From DATJGR01 sp041739525 (GTDB lineage Bacteria; Pseudomonadota; Gammaproteobacteria; Pseudomonadales; Azotimanducaceae): DNA of 64,000 bases. Of this stretch, positions 26,442-34,742 are shown piece by piece (the stretch's first letter is position 1; each line of letters starts with the position of its first letter). The stretch covers positions 29,342 through 93,341 of the forward strand of contig JBGSNQ010000015.1 in the NCBI GenBank assembly GCA_041739525.1. The letters are read 5' to 3'. The notes below the pieces were generated by a model. It made no database searches. It worked only from the letters and a program-made list of their open reading frames with translations, and had not been told where the DNA came from. Made by a program: the position numbers and the translations under genes.

Positions 26442-27557
26442 ATGTTCAAGACCCGGGTCTGCGAGATATTGGAGATCGAGTTTCCGATCGTGTTGGCCGG
26501 AATGGGTGGCGCGAGCACGCCGGAACTGGCGGCGGCGGTTTCGAACGCCGGTGGGCTCGGTGTGCTTGGCGCAGCGGGTTGCGGGCCGAAGCAGCTGCGC
26601 GAGTGGATCCGGCGTACGCGTGAACTGACCGATAAGCCCTTCGGGGTCGATACGCTGTTGCCAGCGTCGGTGCGGCGTGCGGACTACTCGCACAGCGACG
26701 GACCCACTCCGATGGACCTGCTTCCGGAAATGCAGGCATTCGCCGCGCACTTCATGCAGGCGCAGCATCTCGAACCCGTCGATCCAGCTGCGTTGCGGCA
26801 GCGCCGCGAGCCCGGCGAACCGGCGCCGTTGTCGAAGGAATTCTTCGACGCGCAGATGGAAGTGGTGATCGAAGAGCGTGTGCCGGTGTATGCGTCGGGG
26901 CTCGGCAATCCGGGCCCATGGATGAAGCGGCTACGCGCCAACAACACGAAGGTGATGTGCGTTGTCGGCAAGGTGAAGCACGCGGTGCAAGTGATTCAAG
27001 CCGGCATCGACATCGTCGTTGCACAAGGCCACGACGGCGGCGGTCACAATTCTCCGATCGGCACGATGGCGCTGATTCCACAGGTGGTCGATGCAGTGGG
27101 CGACGTGCCGGTGCTCGGCGCGGGCGGCATCACGGACGGCCGCGGCATCGCGGCGGCGATGATGCTCGGCGCGGAAGGCGTTTGGGTCGGCTCGGCGTTC
27201 CTCGCGTCGAACGAAGCCGGCATTCAGGATTTTCAGAAGCAGGCCATCGTCGACGCCAGCGAAGACGGCACAGTGGTGTCGCGCAGCGTTACCGGCAAAC
27301 CGGCCCGCATCATTCGCAGTCTGTGGACCGACGCGTGGGCACGGGCGGAGAAAACCCCGCTGCCGATGCCGTATCAAGGAGCCGTGTCGGGTCCGGTACT
27401 CGCCGCTGCAACGCGCGACCAACGTGGCGACGTGAACCCGGGGTTCGCCGGCCAGGGCATCGGTCTGATCAAGTCGGTACGCCCGGCGGCTGAGATCTTC
27501 AAGGAGCTCGTGTGGGGAGCCGAACAGGCGCTGAAGCGCAGTTCGAACTGGATCTAG
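26442..27557 (+). CDS. Nitronate monooxygenase / 2-nitropropane-dioxygenase-like TIM-barrel flavoprotein
   Basis: 371 aa from the ATG at 26442. The frame from 26274 overlaps the flavin reductase and is rejected. NMO features: EFPIVLAGMGGASTPELAAAVSNAGGLGVLG, AQGHDGGGHNSPIG with the catalytic His region, VPVLGAGGITDGRGIAAAMMLGAEGVWVGS for FMN phosphate, and SVTGKPAR. Class II NMOs usually have EAGGH at the active loop; here it is HDGGGH. Possible roles are nitroalkane oxidation or a quinone/enoyl reduction. Upstream flavin reductase is consistent with an FMN enzyme. Confidence 0.88.
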   Translation: MFKTRVCEILEIEFPIVLAGMGGASTPELAAAVSNAGGLGVLGAAGCGPKQLREWIRRTRELTDKPFGVDTLLPASVRRADYSHSDGPTPMDLLPEMQAFAAHFMQAQHLEPVDPAALRQRREPGEPAPLSKEFFDAQMEVVIEERVPVYASGLGNPGPWMKRLRANNTKVMCVVGKVKHAVQVIQAGIDIVVAQGHDGGGHNSPIGTMALIPQVVDAVGDVPVLGAGGITDGRGIAAAMMLGAEGVWVGSAFLASNEAGIQDFQKQAIVDASEDGTVVSRSVTGKPARIIRSLWTDAWARAEKTPLPMPYQGAVSGPVLAAATRDQRGDVNPGFAGQGIGLIKSVRPAAEIFKELVWGAEQALKRSSNWI

Positions 27558-27566
27558 GACACTAGC

Positions 27567-28211
27567 ATGGCGAAAGAGCATCACTACATTCGCACTACGC
27601 TGATCGGCGGCGTGCTGGTCGTTCTGCCGCTGTTCGTGTTCGTGAACCTGCTGCTTTGGCTGGGTACATGGATCGGTGGCAAGACCGCTCCCGTGGCTGA
27701 GTACGTATCGAGCGATCTCGACGTGCCGATGTGGGTCGGCCAATCGCTGTCGATCGCCACGATTGTGCTTGCGTGTTTTGTACTCGGCGCGATCGTAAGC
27801 ACACGCTTCGGCAATCGTGCCTTCAACTGGCTCGAGCGCAACACAGTGCAGCGCGTGCCGGGCTATAAGCCGGTGAAGGAGATCGTGAGTTATCTCGGCG
27901 GACGTGAACAGAACCCGTTTGCGCGGCCGGTGCTCGTAACGGTGGGAGGCGACCTGCGCCTCACCGGTTTTCTCGCTGACGAAGGTCCTGAGGGGACGAC
28001 CGTGTTCGTTCCAACCGGGCCGAACCCGACCACCGGTCTGATTCTGCACGTGTTGCCGTCGCAGGTGCAGCGGGTGTCGATGCCCGGAAGCGACGTGTTG
28101 CAAACGGTCATTGCGTGTGGGGCGGGTTCTCAGCGTCTGTTGCGGTCGATCGTGCAGCCTGGCGTCGCGCTCGCAGAAACCGTATCAACCATATCAGCAG
28201 AGCGCCGCTGA
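27567..28211 (+). CDS. DUF502 family membrane protein
   Basis: 214 aa with two helices near the N-terminus (LIGGVLVVLPLFVFVNLLLWLG and SIATIVLACFVLGAIVS), then a conserved soluble part: RVPGYKPVKEIVSYLGG, GFLADEG and VFVPTGPNPTTG, the DUF502 signature. Function unknown. It follows the nitronate monooxygenase by 9 bp and is likely in the same transcript. Its last 104 bp overlap the convergent DedA gene. Confidence 0.9.
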   Translation: MAKEHHYIRTTLIGGVLVVLPLFVFVNLLLWLGTWIGGKTAPVAEYVSSDLDVPMWVGQSLSIATIVLACFVLGAIVSTRFGNRAFNWLERNTVQRVPGYKPVKEIVSYLGGREQNPFARPVLVTVGGDLRLTGFLADEGPEGTTVFVPTGPNPTTGLILHVLPSQVQRVSMPGSDVLQTVIACGAGSQRLLRSIVQPGVALAETVSTISAERR

Positions 28212-28719
28212 CCAACGCCGCCAGGATGCCTACTTGGTAGGTTTTGCTCGACCCGAGCAGTGACTCCGCGGTGTGGCCGAAGTAGTAGCCGATTGCGGGA
28301 ATCGACGTCGCCCAGATCAGCGCACCCGCAACGTTCAGCAGCACGAAGCGCGGCCATGCGATTGCGGTGATGCTGCCCGCGACGAACGGCGTCGCGTTGC
28401 GGATGCCGTAAACGAAGCGGAACCCCAGCAACACCGGAATCTGATAGCGATTCAAAAGATCTTCGGCCTGCGCCATCCGCCGTTGCACCATCGGCGACTT
28501 GGGCTTCCATCGGGAACCGTATTTGCGCCCCAGCCAGAATGCGGTCTGATCGCCGCAAAACGAACCGACGAACGACACCAGCATCACGAGTTTCAGATCG
28601 AGCAGATCGCCGTGGGCGATGAAACCACCGAGCAGCGCGATGGACTCACCTTCGACGAACGTGCCGAGGAATATCGCCACGTAGCCGTATTGTTGGATCC
28701 ATTGCGCGATTTCGTTCAT
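28108..28719 (-). CDS. DedA family membrane protein
   Basis: 203 aa. DedA/VTT features: YGYVAIFLGTFVEGESIALLGGFIAHG, GDQTAFWLGRKYG, RYQIPVLLGFRFVYGIRNATPFVAG, and re-entrant loop residues E and R needed for transport. DedA proteins move or flip undecaprenyl phosphate or phospholipids and affect membrane potential homeostasis. The C-terminal tail overlaps the convergent DUF502 gene by 104 bp. The overlap includes the soluble RRQAARSTATDAEN tail. Confidence 0.9.
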   Translation of the reverse strand: MNEIAQWIQQYGYVAIFLGTFVEGESIALLGGFIAHGDLLDLKLVMLVSFVGSFCGDQTAFWLGRKYGSRWKPKSPMVQRRMAQAEDLLNRYQIPVLLGFRFVYGIRNATPFVAGSITAIAWPRFVLLNVAGALIWATSIPAIGYYFGHTAESLLGSSKTYQVGILAALVSGALLIWLIRFLRARRQAARSTATDAENPPHTQ

Positions 28720-28791
28720 CTATGGCTCGGCGTCGCTGGCCCGGCTACTGTAACTGCTTCGATCCGGCGAGTAAGTGCGGGCGCAGACGGA

Positions 28792-29472
28792 ATGAACTAC
28801 GCAGCGGACGCAGTGCTTTGGTTGCACATCGCGACCGGTGCAGGCGCGCTGCTGCTGGGCGTCTTCAATCTGCTCTTCACCCGGAAGGGTTCGAGACTGC
28901 ATGTCCTGACGGGCCGTATGTTCTGGTACTCGATGATTGCGATGGCGGTAACCGGAATCGTCGTCGCCATCGAACGCCCCAAGGCGGGCTTCGTGCTGAT
29001 CGGGGTTTTGTCGATGTACCTCGTCGACACCGGCCGAAATGCGCTGCGGCGGCCCGGCGGTACAGTGAATGCCGACAGTCGCTTCTGGTTCGCGGTTGCA
29101 ACGGGCTGTCTGCTGGCGGGAGTAGCGCTGGGTAGCTACGCGCTCACAATGGGCGGTTGGTTGTTCGGCTCGCCCGCGGCGCTCTATTTCGGCGCGGCGT
29201 TCGATGCAGCGATCTTCGTGGTTCTGGACTGGCGACTGATACGAGCCGGAAGCGCGACCGGTACGAAACGAATCGTGGATCACCTGTGGCGAATGATCGC
29301 GGCGTTGCTCTTCGCCATGTTTGCGTTGTTCATTGCCAATCCGTCGGTGTTTCCGGGTTGGTTCAAATCGGCGGGTCTCAACTTCTTGCCACCTTTCCTG
29401 GTCTTTGCGGCAATCGCATATTGGGTTTCGGCGGTCAATCGTGGCTGGTGGAAACGAGGAGGCGTGCAATGA
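28792..29472 (+). CDS. Polytopic membrane protein (DUF2306-like)
   Basis: 226 aa from the ATG at 28792 with GACGGA ahead; the frame from 28273 overlaps DedA and is a shadow. Six or seven membrane helices alternate with short loops. It begins LWLHIATGAGALLLGVFNLLF, with KGSRLHVLTGRMFWYSM. The His near the first helix (LWLHI) and HVLTGR recall DUF2306/DUF420-type membrane proteins, some of which bind heme or quinone, but this is weak. Coupled by ATGA to the next gene. Confidence 0.6.
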   Translation: MNYAADAVLWLHIATGAGALLLGVFNLLFTRKGSRLHVLTGRMFWYSMIAMAVTGIVVAIERPKAGFVLIGVLSMYLVDTGRNALRRPGGTVNADSRFWFAVATGCLLAGVALGSYALTMGGWLFGSPAALYFGAAFDAAIFVVLDWRLIRAGSATGTKRIVDHLWRMIAALLFAMFALFIANPSVFPGWFKSAGLNFLPPFLVFAAIAYWVSAVNRGWWKRGGVQ

Positions 29473-29882
29473 AATACGCATTGGTAGCGGCAATTGCGCT
29501 GGTGCTGTTGGTGGCGGCATACCTCGTGTACGCGGCCACGGTGGTGAATCCTCGTGTGGAGCGCGAGCTGCGCGAAGATCCTTCAAGTGCGCGGGCGCGC
29601 AAAGTGATGCTGATAACGCTGCCGAGCGGCAAGACGATCCCCGTCAACTATCTGCGCGACGGACAGACGGTTTACGCGGCAGCGGACGGTCGTTGGTGGC
29701 GGGAGCTCTCCGGTGCGGGCGCGCGCGTCGAAGTTCTATTGCAGGGTGAGACGTTAGTGGGGCAAGCCCGCGCGATCGAGGACGAACCCGAGCGCCGCTC
29801 GCAGATTTTCGATCGGTTGCGGCCTACCGCGCCGAAGATCTTCGGCACGCTCGTGCAGATCGAACTCGTTCCGCCCGCGTGA
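29469..29882 (+). CDS. Membrane-anchored small protein with deazaflavin-nitroreductase-like fold
   Basis: 137 aa: one N-terminal helix (LVAAIALVLLVAAYLVYAA), then a domain with VMLITLPSGKTIPVNYLRDGQTVYAAADGRWWRELS. The pattern resembles the split-barrel DUF385/F420-dependent nitroreductase fold (TTGRKSG...VPLWYL..G), but length and key residues differ. It overlaps the previous membrane gene by 4 bp, so the two probably work together. Family assignment is tentative. Confidence 0.55.
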   Translation: MKYALVAAIALVLLVAAYLVYAATVVNPRVERELREDPSSARARKVMLITLPSGKTIPVNYLRDGQTVYAAADGRWWRELSGAGARVEVLLQGETLVGQARAIEDEPERRSQIFDRLRPTAPKIFGTLVQIELVPPA

Positions 29883-29892
29883 ATCGCAGCGA

Positions 29893-30837
29893 CTAATTCT
29901 TGAGAGCGGTGCCGGTGTTGCGAAGGTGCGCGAAGCGCGCTTGTGTCAGCGGCGTTTGTACAAGTTCGAGGAAGTAGCGGCGCTCGAGGTCGAGCAGGTG
30001 CTGCTCCGGTGCTTCGCGAGCCACACCGTCGCCGCCGCATAGTACACGGGCAATCTCGGCATTCACGCGGCGTTGGTGCGGCGTAATCGAATCGTCAGTT
30101 GCGTGTGATGCAATCAATCTTTCGCATACTTCGGAGCCGGCGACGCGGATCATCGGGTTGCGTGGCGGCAGCGTGTGCGCACAATCGAGAATTGAGCGCC
30201 CCAGTTGCTTCGCGACAGAGAGCAGATCATCGCCGTCGGCGACGACGTCGCGCTCGGTGAGAAGGTCGAATGGCTGCGCGTCGCGCGCGTAAGCGATGCG
30301 TGCACCTGACACCACCGCGAAGGCGCGCTCGAGGTTCTGCATGTAGCTGTTTGCGCCGCCTAGCGTCGCGCGTCGCGCCATCTCCTTCACACCGCCGCCG
30401 GCGGGCATCACGCCGATGGCAGCTTCGCCCAGGCCGATCGGACTCTTCGGCGCGGCCACGACGCGGGTGCAGTGCATCAACACTTCGCACCCGCCGGATA
30501 TGGCCACACCACGCGACACTGCAATCGTCGGCACGCGTGCGTGACGCAATGCGAGCATCGTCTGCTGGTAGTAGTGGAGGAGGCCATCGAGCGGCGCAGT
30601 GTCTCCCGCTATTGCCGCACCCAGTTCGTCGCCGAGATCGGCGCCGTAAGCAAAGTCCTTCTGACCTTCACCGAGGATCAGCATCTCGAAGCGCGACTCG
30701 GCCAGCGCGATGGCACGGTGATAAGCATCAAGTACAGCGCGGGAGATGGTTGGACGTTCGCCATCGAGTGAGACGATCAGCGCGCCTTCGCCGTCATGCC
30801 AGCAGCGGATGCCGGGTGATTCGAACTCGGTCTGCAT
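29893..30837 (-). CDS. Stand-alone crotonase-fold enoyl-CoA hydratase resembling the C-terminal half of a FadB/FadJ-type protein
   Basis: 314 aa. Crotonase motifs: DFAYGADLGDEL with oxyanion backbone, RVPTIAVSRGVAISGGCEVLMHCTRVVA, and AAIGVMPAGGGVKEMARR. The C-terminal segment ERRYFLELVQTPLTQARFAHLRNTGTALKN matches the very end of 3-hydroxyacyl-CoA dehydrogenase/enoyl-CoA hydratase fusions, where it normally follows both domains. The dehydrogenase part is absent, and the upstream gene is an unrelated SDR. Either a split or lost domain, or a distinct subfamily of unit hydratases. Confidence 0.85.
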   Translation of the reverse strand: MQTEFESPGIRCWHDGEGALIVSLDGERPTISRAVLDAYHRAIALAESRFEMLILGEGQKDFAYGADLGDELGAAIAGDTAPLDGLLHYYQQTMLALRHARVPTIAVSRGVAISGGCEVLMHCTRVVAAPKSPIGLGEAAIGVMPAGGGVKEMARRATLGGANSYMQNLERAFAVVSGARIAYARDAQPFDLLTERDVVADGDDLLSVAKQLGRSILDCAHTLPPRNPMIRVAGSEVCERLIASHATDDSITPHQRRVNAEIARVLCGGDGVAREAPEQHLLDLERRYFLELVQTPLTQARFAHLRNTGTALKN

Positions 30838-30853
30838 CTCTCAGTGAGGCCCG

Positions 30854-31534
30854 TCAGCTGAGCGCTTCCACTGGAAGCGCCACACCGTGAATCGCGTGTG
30901 CGGCGTCGGAAGCGAGAAAGGCGATGGCACGTGCGAGGTCGGCCGGCGCCACCCACTTCGAGTAGTCGGCGGCGGGCATGTCTTGCCGGTTGCGCGCGGT
31001 GTCGATGATGCTCGGCAACACGCAGTTCACGTTCACTCCGCTGCCTTTCAGTTCGTCGGCAAGGCTCTCGGTCAACCGAATCACTACGCTTTTGGACGCG
31101 CAGTACGCGCCCATTCGGCCGGCGCCTTTCAACCCGGCGCGCGCACCGATATTGACGATCTTGCCGCGTTTCTGCGCGAGCATCGCAGGCACGGTTGCAC
31201 GCACCATGTTCAACATGGTGTTCACGTTCAGGTCGAACATGAACTTCCAGGTTTTGTCCGTGGTTTCGTGCACCGCCTCGCCCATGGTGAAGCCACCGGC
31301 CACGTTCGCGAGCACGTCGATGCTGCCGAGTTGCCGCGTTACGTCGGCGACGATCTTCTGCGCCACATTCGTGTCGGTGAGGTCGCCGATCATCGACAGG
31401 TGCGGGCCGGGTGTTGCGATGATGTCTACCAGCGCGAGCTTCGCGCCGCGGCCGGCAAACTCATCCGCAACGGCTTTGCCGAGCGCGCCGGCGGCGCCGG
31501 TGATGACGACGACCCTGCCCTGGAAATCGTCCAT
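30854..31534 (-). CDS. Short-chain dehydrogenase/reductase (SDR), catalytic Ser position altered
   Basis: 226 aa. Rossmann motif VVITGAAGALGKAV, then NVAGG and the active YCASK (YxxxK). In most SDRs a Ser sits 12-13 residues before the Tyr, in NISS.AG; here the stretch reads NIGARAG, so the catalytic Ser position is Ala. The Tyr and Lys remain. It may still work with an altered substrate, or act as a non-classical SDR. It is coupled to the LLM gene upstream by a one-base overlap and followed by the crotonase. Confidence 0.85.
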   Translation of the reverse strand: MDDFQGRVVVITGAAGALGKAVADEFAGRGAKLALVDIIATPGPHLSMIGDLTDTNVAQKIVADVTRQLGSIDVLANVAGGFTMGEAVHETTDKTWKFMFDLNVNTMLNMVRATVPAMLAQKRGKIVNIGARAGLKGAGRMGAYCASKSVVIRLTESLADELKGSGVNVNCVLPSIIDTARNRQDMPAADYSKWVAPADLARAIAFLASDAAHAIHGVALPVEALS

Positions 31535-32415
31535 CAGCCGGCCGCGCCCTTCAGTTCTTCGAGCGCTTGCCAGTGCAGGTCGCCGAAGACACCGTTCGGA
31601 TTGATCGGCTGAATGCAGACATGGCTGGCGCCGGCGTCGAAGTGCGCCTTAATGCGCTTCTTGATCGCGTCGGCAGTTCCCCAGGCGAACGTCGCGTCGA
31701 CGAATCGGTCGGAGCCGCCGTTCGCGAGGTCGTCTTCGGTGAGACCCATCCGCAACCAGTTGTTGCGATAGTTCGGCAGACCGAGATAAATCGCCGCGTT
31801 GGCGCGCGCAAGCGGTCGCGCCTTCGCGGGATCTGTTTCCAGGATCACCTTCTGTTCAACGCACAGCCACGGTTTCTGCCCGAGTATTTTGCGCGCCATA
31901 GCAGTGTGGTCAGGAGAGCTGAAGTACGGATGCGCGCCGGTGCATTTGTCGCGGGCGAGTTCGAGCATTTTCGGCCCGAGCGCGGCGATGACGCGCGGCG
32001 GCGGCTCCGACGGCGGAACTGCGCCGTATGGCGAAGCATCCATCTTTGCCAGATAGTTGCGCATCGTTTCGACGGGTTTGCCGTATTCGAGTCCCCGGAC
32101 GCCTTCGACCATCGGTTTGTGCGATACGCCCAGGCCGAGCAGGAAACGGTTGCCGGACTGTTCTGCCAGTGTGTTCTGGCCCGAGAGCGTCACGCCGGGT
32201 TCGCGGTGATAGATCGACGCGATGCCGGTCGCGACAATGAGCTTCTGGGTTTTTGCGAGCAGCCACGCGGCGTGCGCGAACGGGTTACGGCCGGTTGTTT
32301 CGGGTATCCACATGGCCGAATAACCGAGCGCTTCGATGCGTTGCGCGGTTTCCGCGGCTTTGTTTGCCGGCATGGTTTCCGTGAAGTACCAGACGCCGAG
32401 TTTGCCGAGATTCAT
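31534..32415 (-). CDS. LLM-class oxidoreductase (TIGR03620-like F420-dependent type)
   Basis: 293 aa. TIM barrel of the luciferase superfamily: LGVWYFTETMPANKAAETAQRIEALGYSAMWIPE, TGIASIYHREPGV, GNRFLLGLGVSH, and GASHVCIQPIN. The pattern matches the TIGR03620 family found next to acyl-CoA catabolism genes in actinobacteria and proteobacteria. It may reduce or oxidise a steroid-like or polyketide-like substrate. The LLM-SDR-crotonase order suggests a catabolic unit. F420 versus FMN cannot be told from sequence. Confidence 0.82.
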   Translation of the reverse strand: MNLGKLGVWYFTETMPANKAAETAQRIEALGYSAMWIPETTGRNPFAHAAWLLAKTQKLIVATGIASIYHREPGVTLSGQNTLAEQSGNRFLLGLGVSHKPMVEGVRGLEYGKPVETMRNYLAKMDASPYGAVPPSEPPPRVIAALGPKMLELARDKCTGAHPYFSSPDHTAMARKILGQKPWLCVEQKVILETDPAKARPLARANAAIYLGLPNYRNNWLRMGLTEDDLANGGSDRFVDATFAWGTADAIKKRIKAHFDAGASHVCIQPINPNGVFGDLHWQALEELKGAAG

Positions 32416-32451
32416 TTCCTGCTTCCCCTTAACGTGATCGGCAGCGATGAT

Positions 32452-33273
32452 TCACTTGCCTTTGAAATTGCCAGGACGGCGTTCCGCGACCGAACGGATG
32501 CCCTCGTCCGAGTCTTCCGTGCCGCGCAGCCACTGCTGCTCCTTGAGTTCGTGTTCGGTGGCTGCCGCGATTCTTTCGGCGAGCCCTTTACGCATGGTCG
32601 CACGTACAGACACGACGGCGAGCGGTGCGTTTTCTGCAATCTCTGCAGCCAGTTCGCGAGCTGCGTTGCGCAGATTGTCCTGATCGACCAGCCGATCGGC
32701 GAGGCCGATCTTCACCGCTTCCTCGCCGCTCAGCCGCCGTCCAGTGAGGAACATCATGTTGGCCGCCTGTTCGCCGACGAGGCGCGGCAGCGTAACGGTG
32801 AGCCCGAAGCCCGGATGAATGCCGAGTTTGGCGAAGTTCGCAGCGAAACGCGCCTCGGGCGATACGACGCGAAAATCCGGCACGAGCGAAAGGCCGAGAC
32901 CGCCGCCGATCGCCGGACCTTGAATCGCACCGACCACCGGCTTCTTGCAGCTGAACAGCCGAACGGCTTCGCGATACAGCTTGCCGGTGGTGTTGCGGAA
33001 CCCTTCCTCTGTAAACTCCGCGCTTCCCGATCCGTCGCTCCGACCGCTTCCGAAATTCGCTCCCGCACAGAACGATTTGCCTTGGGCTGCCAGCACGATG
33101 GCCCGGCACCGCGGGTCTTCGTCCATTGCCGAGAACGCATCGGCGATCTGGCCGATCAGGCTGAAGTCGAAGAAGTTGTGCGGAGGGCGCTGAATCTCGA
33201 TGGTGGCGACGTGTCCGTCGAGCGAGACGCCGATGTCGGTGAACCTGATGTCTGTGAAAGCGGGTGCTGGCAT
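32452..33273 (-). CDS. Enoyl-CoA hydratase/isomerase (crotonase family)
   Basis: 273 aa. Crotonase motifs: GKSFCAGANFGSGR, KKPVVGAIQGPAIGGGLGLSLVPDFRVVSPEARFAANFAKLGIHPGFGLT, with GIHPG at the usual second catalytic Glu/Asp position, so the acid may be missing or replaced. The C-terminal VSVRATMRKGL fits. It is likely the first gene of the minus-strand run (crotonase, LLM, SDR, crotonase). The ATG has GGCCGTCGAC upstream, no strong ribosome site. Substrate unknown. Confidence 0.88.
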   Translation of the reverse strand: MPAPAFTDIRFTDIGVSLDGHVATIEIQRPPHNFFDFSLIGQIADAFSAMDEDPRCRAIVLAAQGKSFCAGANFGSGRSDGSGSAEFTEEGFRNTTGKLYREAVRLFSCKKPVVGAIQGPAIGGGLGLSLVPDFRVVSPEARFAANFAKLGIHPGFGLTVTLPRLVGEQAANMMFLTGRRLSGEEAVKIGLADRLVDQDNLRNAARELAAEIAENAPLAVVSVRATMRKGLAERIAAATEHELKEQQWLRGTEDSDEGIRSVAERRPGNFKGK

Positions 33274-33353
33274 GTCGACGGCCCCTTATGTGGACGGGTT
33301 GATGGGAATGAATCGGGGCGGCAATGCTAGCAACAATCAATGAGCGGACCTAG

Positions 33354-34730
33354 GTGGCCACGGTAGACGAGACGCGGCCCGCAGTTGTGCACGAACGCCC
33401 GAGCATCATGCAACTCGCGTTGCCGGCGATTCTCGGCAACCTGCTGTACGGCATCGTTGGTCTCGTGCAGACGAAAGTGGTCGGGCAACTCGGTGCCGAA
33501 GCGCTCGCGGCAGCCGGCGCCGGGCAGCGAGTGTTTTTCGCATTGCAGGCCGTGATGATGGCGATCGGCGCGGGAACCACCGCGTTGGTTGCTCGGGCGT
33601 GGGGCCGCAACGACGAAGTCGAAGCCGGTCGTGTCACCATCGCGTCGCTGGTGCTCGGCGCCGTGTTCGGGCTCGCAATTACCATCCCGGGCGTGTTCTT
33701 TTCCAGTCATGTCGCATCGATCTTTGGACTGGACGCGCACACGGTCGAACTCGCAGCAGCGTATATCCGTTGGCTGTCGATCTTCAACGTCGCGTTCGCG
33801 GCGAATTTCATCATGGCGGGAGCGTTGCGCGCGGCGGGCGATGCGTGGACGCCCCTGTATGTCGGAGCGTTCGTGAACGTCGTTAACGTTCCGTTGCTGT
33901 ATGGCTTCGTGTTCGGCTTGTGGGGTCTACCCGCGATGGGCGTAGCCGGCGCTGCGCTCGCGGCGGGTCTGTCGTTCGCGCTCGGCGGGGTCATCCTCGT
34001 GGGCATGTGGTGGAACCAGAAGCTGATGATCAGGCACATCCGCGGCGGCTGGTTCAGGATGGAGCGGCTGAAGCGCTTGCTCGACATCGGCTATCCCGCG
34101 GGCATCGAGCAGATCATCTTTCAGGCGGGCTTCTTCGCGTTCCTGATGCTGATCGGCAACTACTACGGGACGCAGGCGTTCGCCGCGTACAACATCGGCG
34201 TGAACATGCTGAACATCTGCATGGTGGCCGGCTTCGGTTTTTCGATTGCCGGTTCGACGCTGGTCGGGCAGGCGCTCGGTGCAGACGACACCGAAGGAGC
34301 CGTGCGCGCCGGGTGGCGTTCGTTGCGCATGGCCATTGCGACGATGGGCGTGTTGGGCGCCATCGTCATCTACTTCGCGCGCGATCTCGCCACGTTCTTC
34401 ATCGGCAACGACCTCGACACCATTCAACACACGGTCGAGTTCACGTACGTGCTCGGCGCGATGATGCCGTTGATGGCGGTGGACTTCGCGATCGGCGGAT
34501 CGCTGCGCGGCGCGGGCGATACGCGTTACCCCATGCTGGCGACGTTCTTCGGGCTGATCGGCATGCGGTGTACGTTGGCCGCGATCTTCACGTATTTCGG
34601 TTTGCCGGTGAGCTGGGTTTATGCGGCGCTGATCGGCGACTACGTACTAAAGGGCGTGATGCTGCTTTGGCGATTCCAATCGGGCCGCTGGAAGTATGTG
34701 GTTCGTAACGAAGAGCTCGTCGCGAGCTGA
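33354..34730 (+). CDS. MATE family efflux transporter
   Basis: 458 aa from a GTG (VATVDETRP). Twelve membrane helices in two halves. Typical MATE segments: IMQLALPAILGNLLYGIVGLVQTKVVGQLGAEALAAAGAGQ, GTTALVARAWGRND, and the second-half counterpart AGFGFSIAGSTLVGQALGADD. It exports cationic compounds or drugs using Na+ or H+. The Asp/Glu residues of the N-lobe ion site vary between groups and were not checked. Next to Fpg/Nei by 12 bp, so co-transcription is possible. Confidence 0.93.
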   Translation: MATVDETRPAVVHERPSIMQLALPAILGNLLYGIVGLVQTKVVGQLGAEALAAAGAGQRVFFALQAVMMAIGAGTTALVARAWGRNDEVEAGRVTIASLVLGAVFGLAITIPGVFFSSHVASIFGLDAHTVELAAAYIRWLSIFNVAFAANFIMAGALRAAGDAWTPLYVGAFVNVVNVPLLYGFVFGLWGLPAMGVAGAALAAGLSFALGGVILVGMWWNQKLMIRHIRGGWFRMERLKRLLDIGYPAGIEQIIFQAGFFAFLMLIGNYYGTQAFAAYNIGVNMLNICMVAGFGFSIAGSTLVGQALGADDTEGAVRAGWRSLRMAIATMGVLGAIVIYFARDLATFFIGNDLDTIQHTVEFTYVLGAMMPLMAVDFAIGGSLRGAGDTRYPMLATFFGLIGMRCTLAAIFTYFGLPVSWVYAALIGDYVLKGVMLLWRFQSGRWKYVVRNEELVAS

Positions 34731-34742
34731 TCGGAACGCTCG

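Noticed and set aside
26931..28103. 390-residue minus-strand frame across the nitronate monooxygenase and DUF502 genes
   Set aside because: Arg/His-rich composition without motifs; a shadow of two well-supported genes.
31567..33330. 587-residue plus-strand frame opposite the LLM and crotonase genes
   Set aside because: No recognisable domain, skewed Arg/His content, and it covers two clear minus-strand genes.
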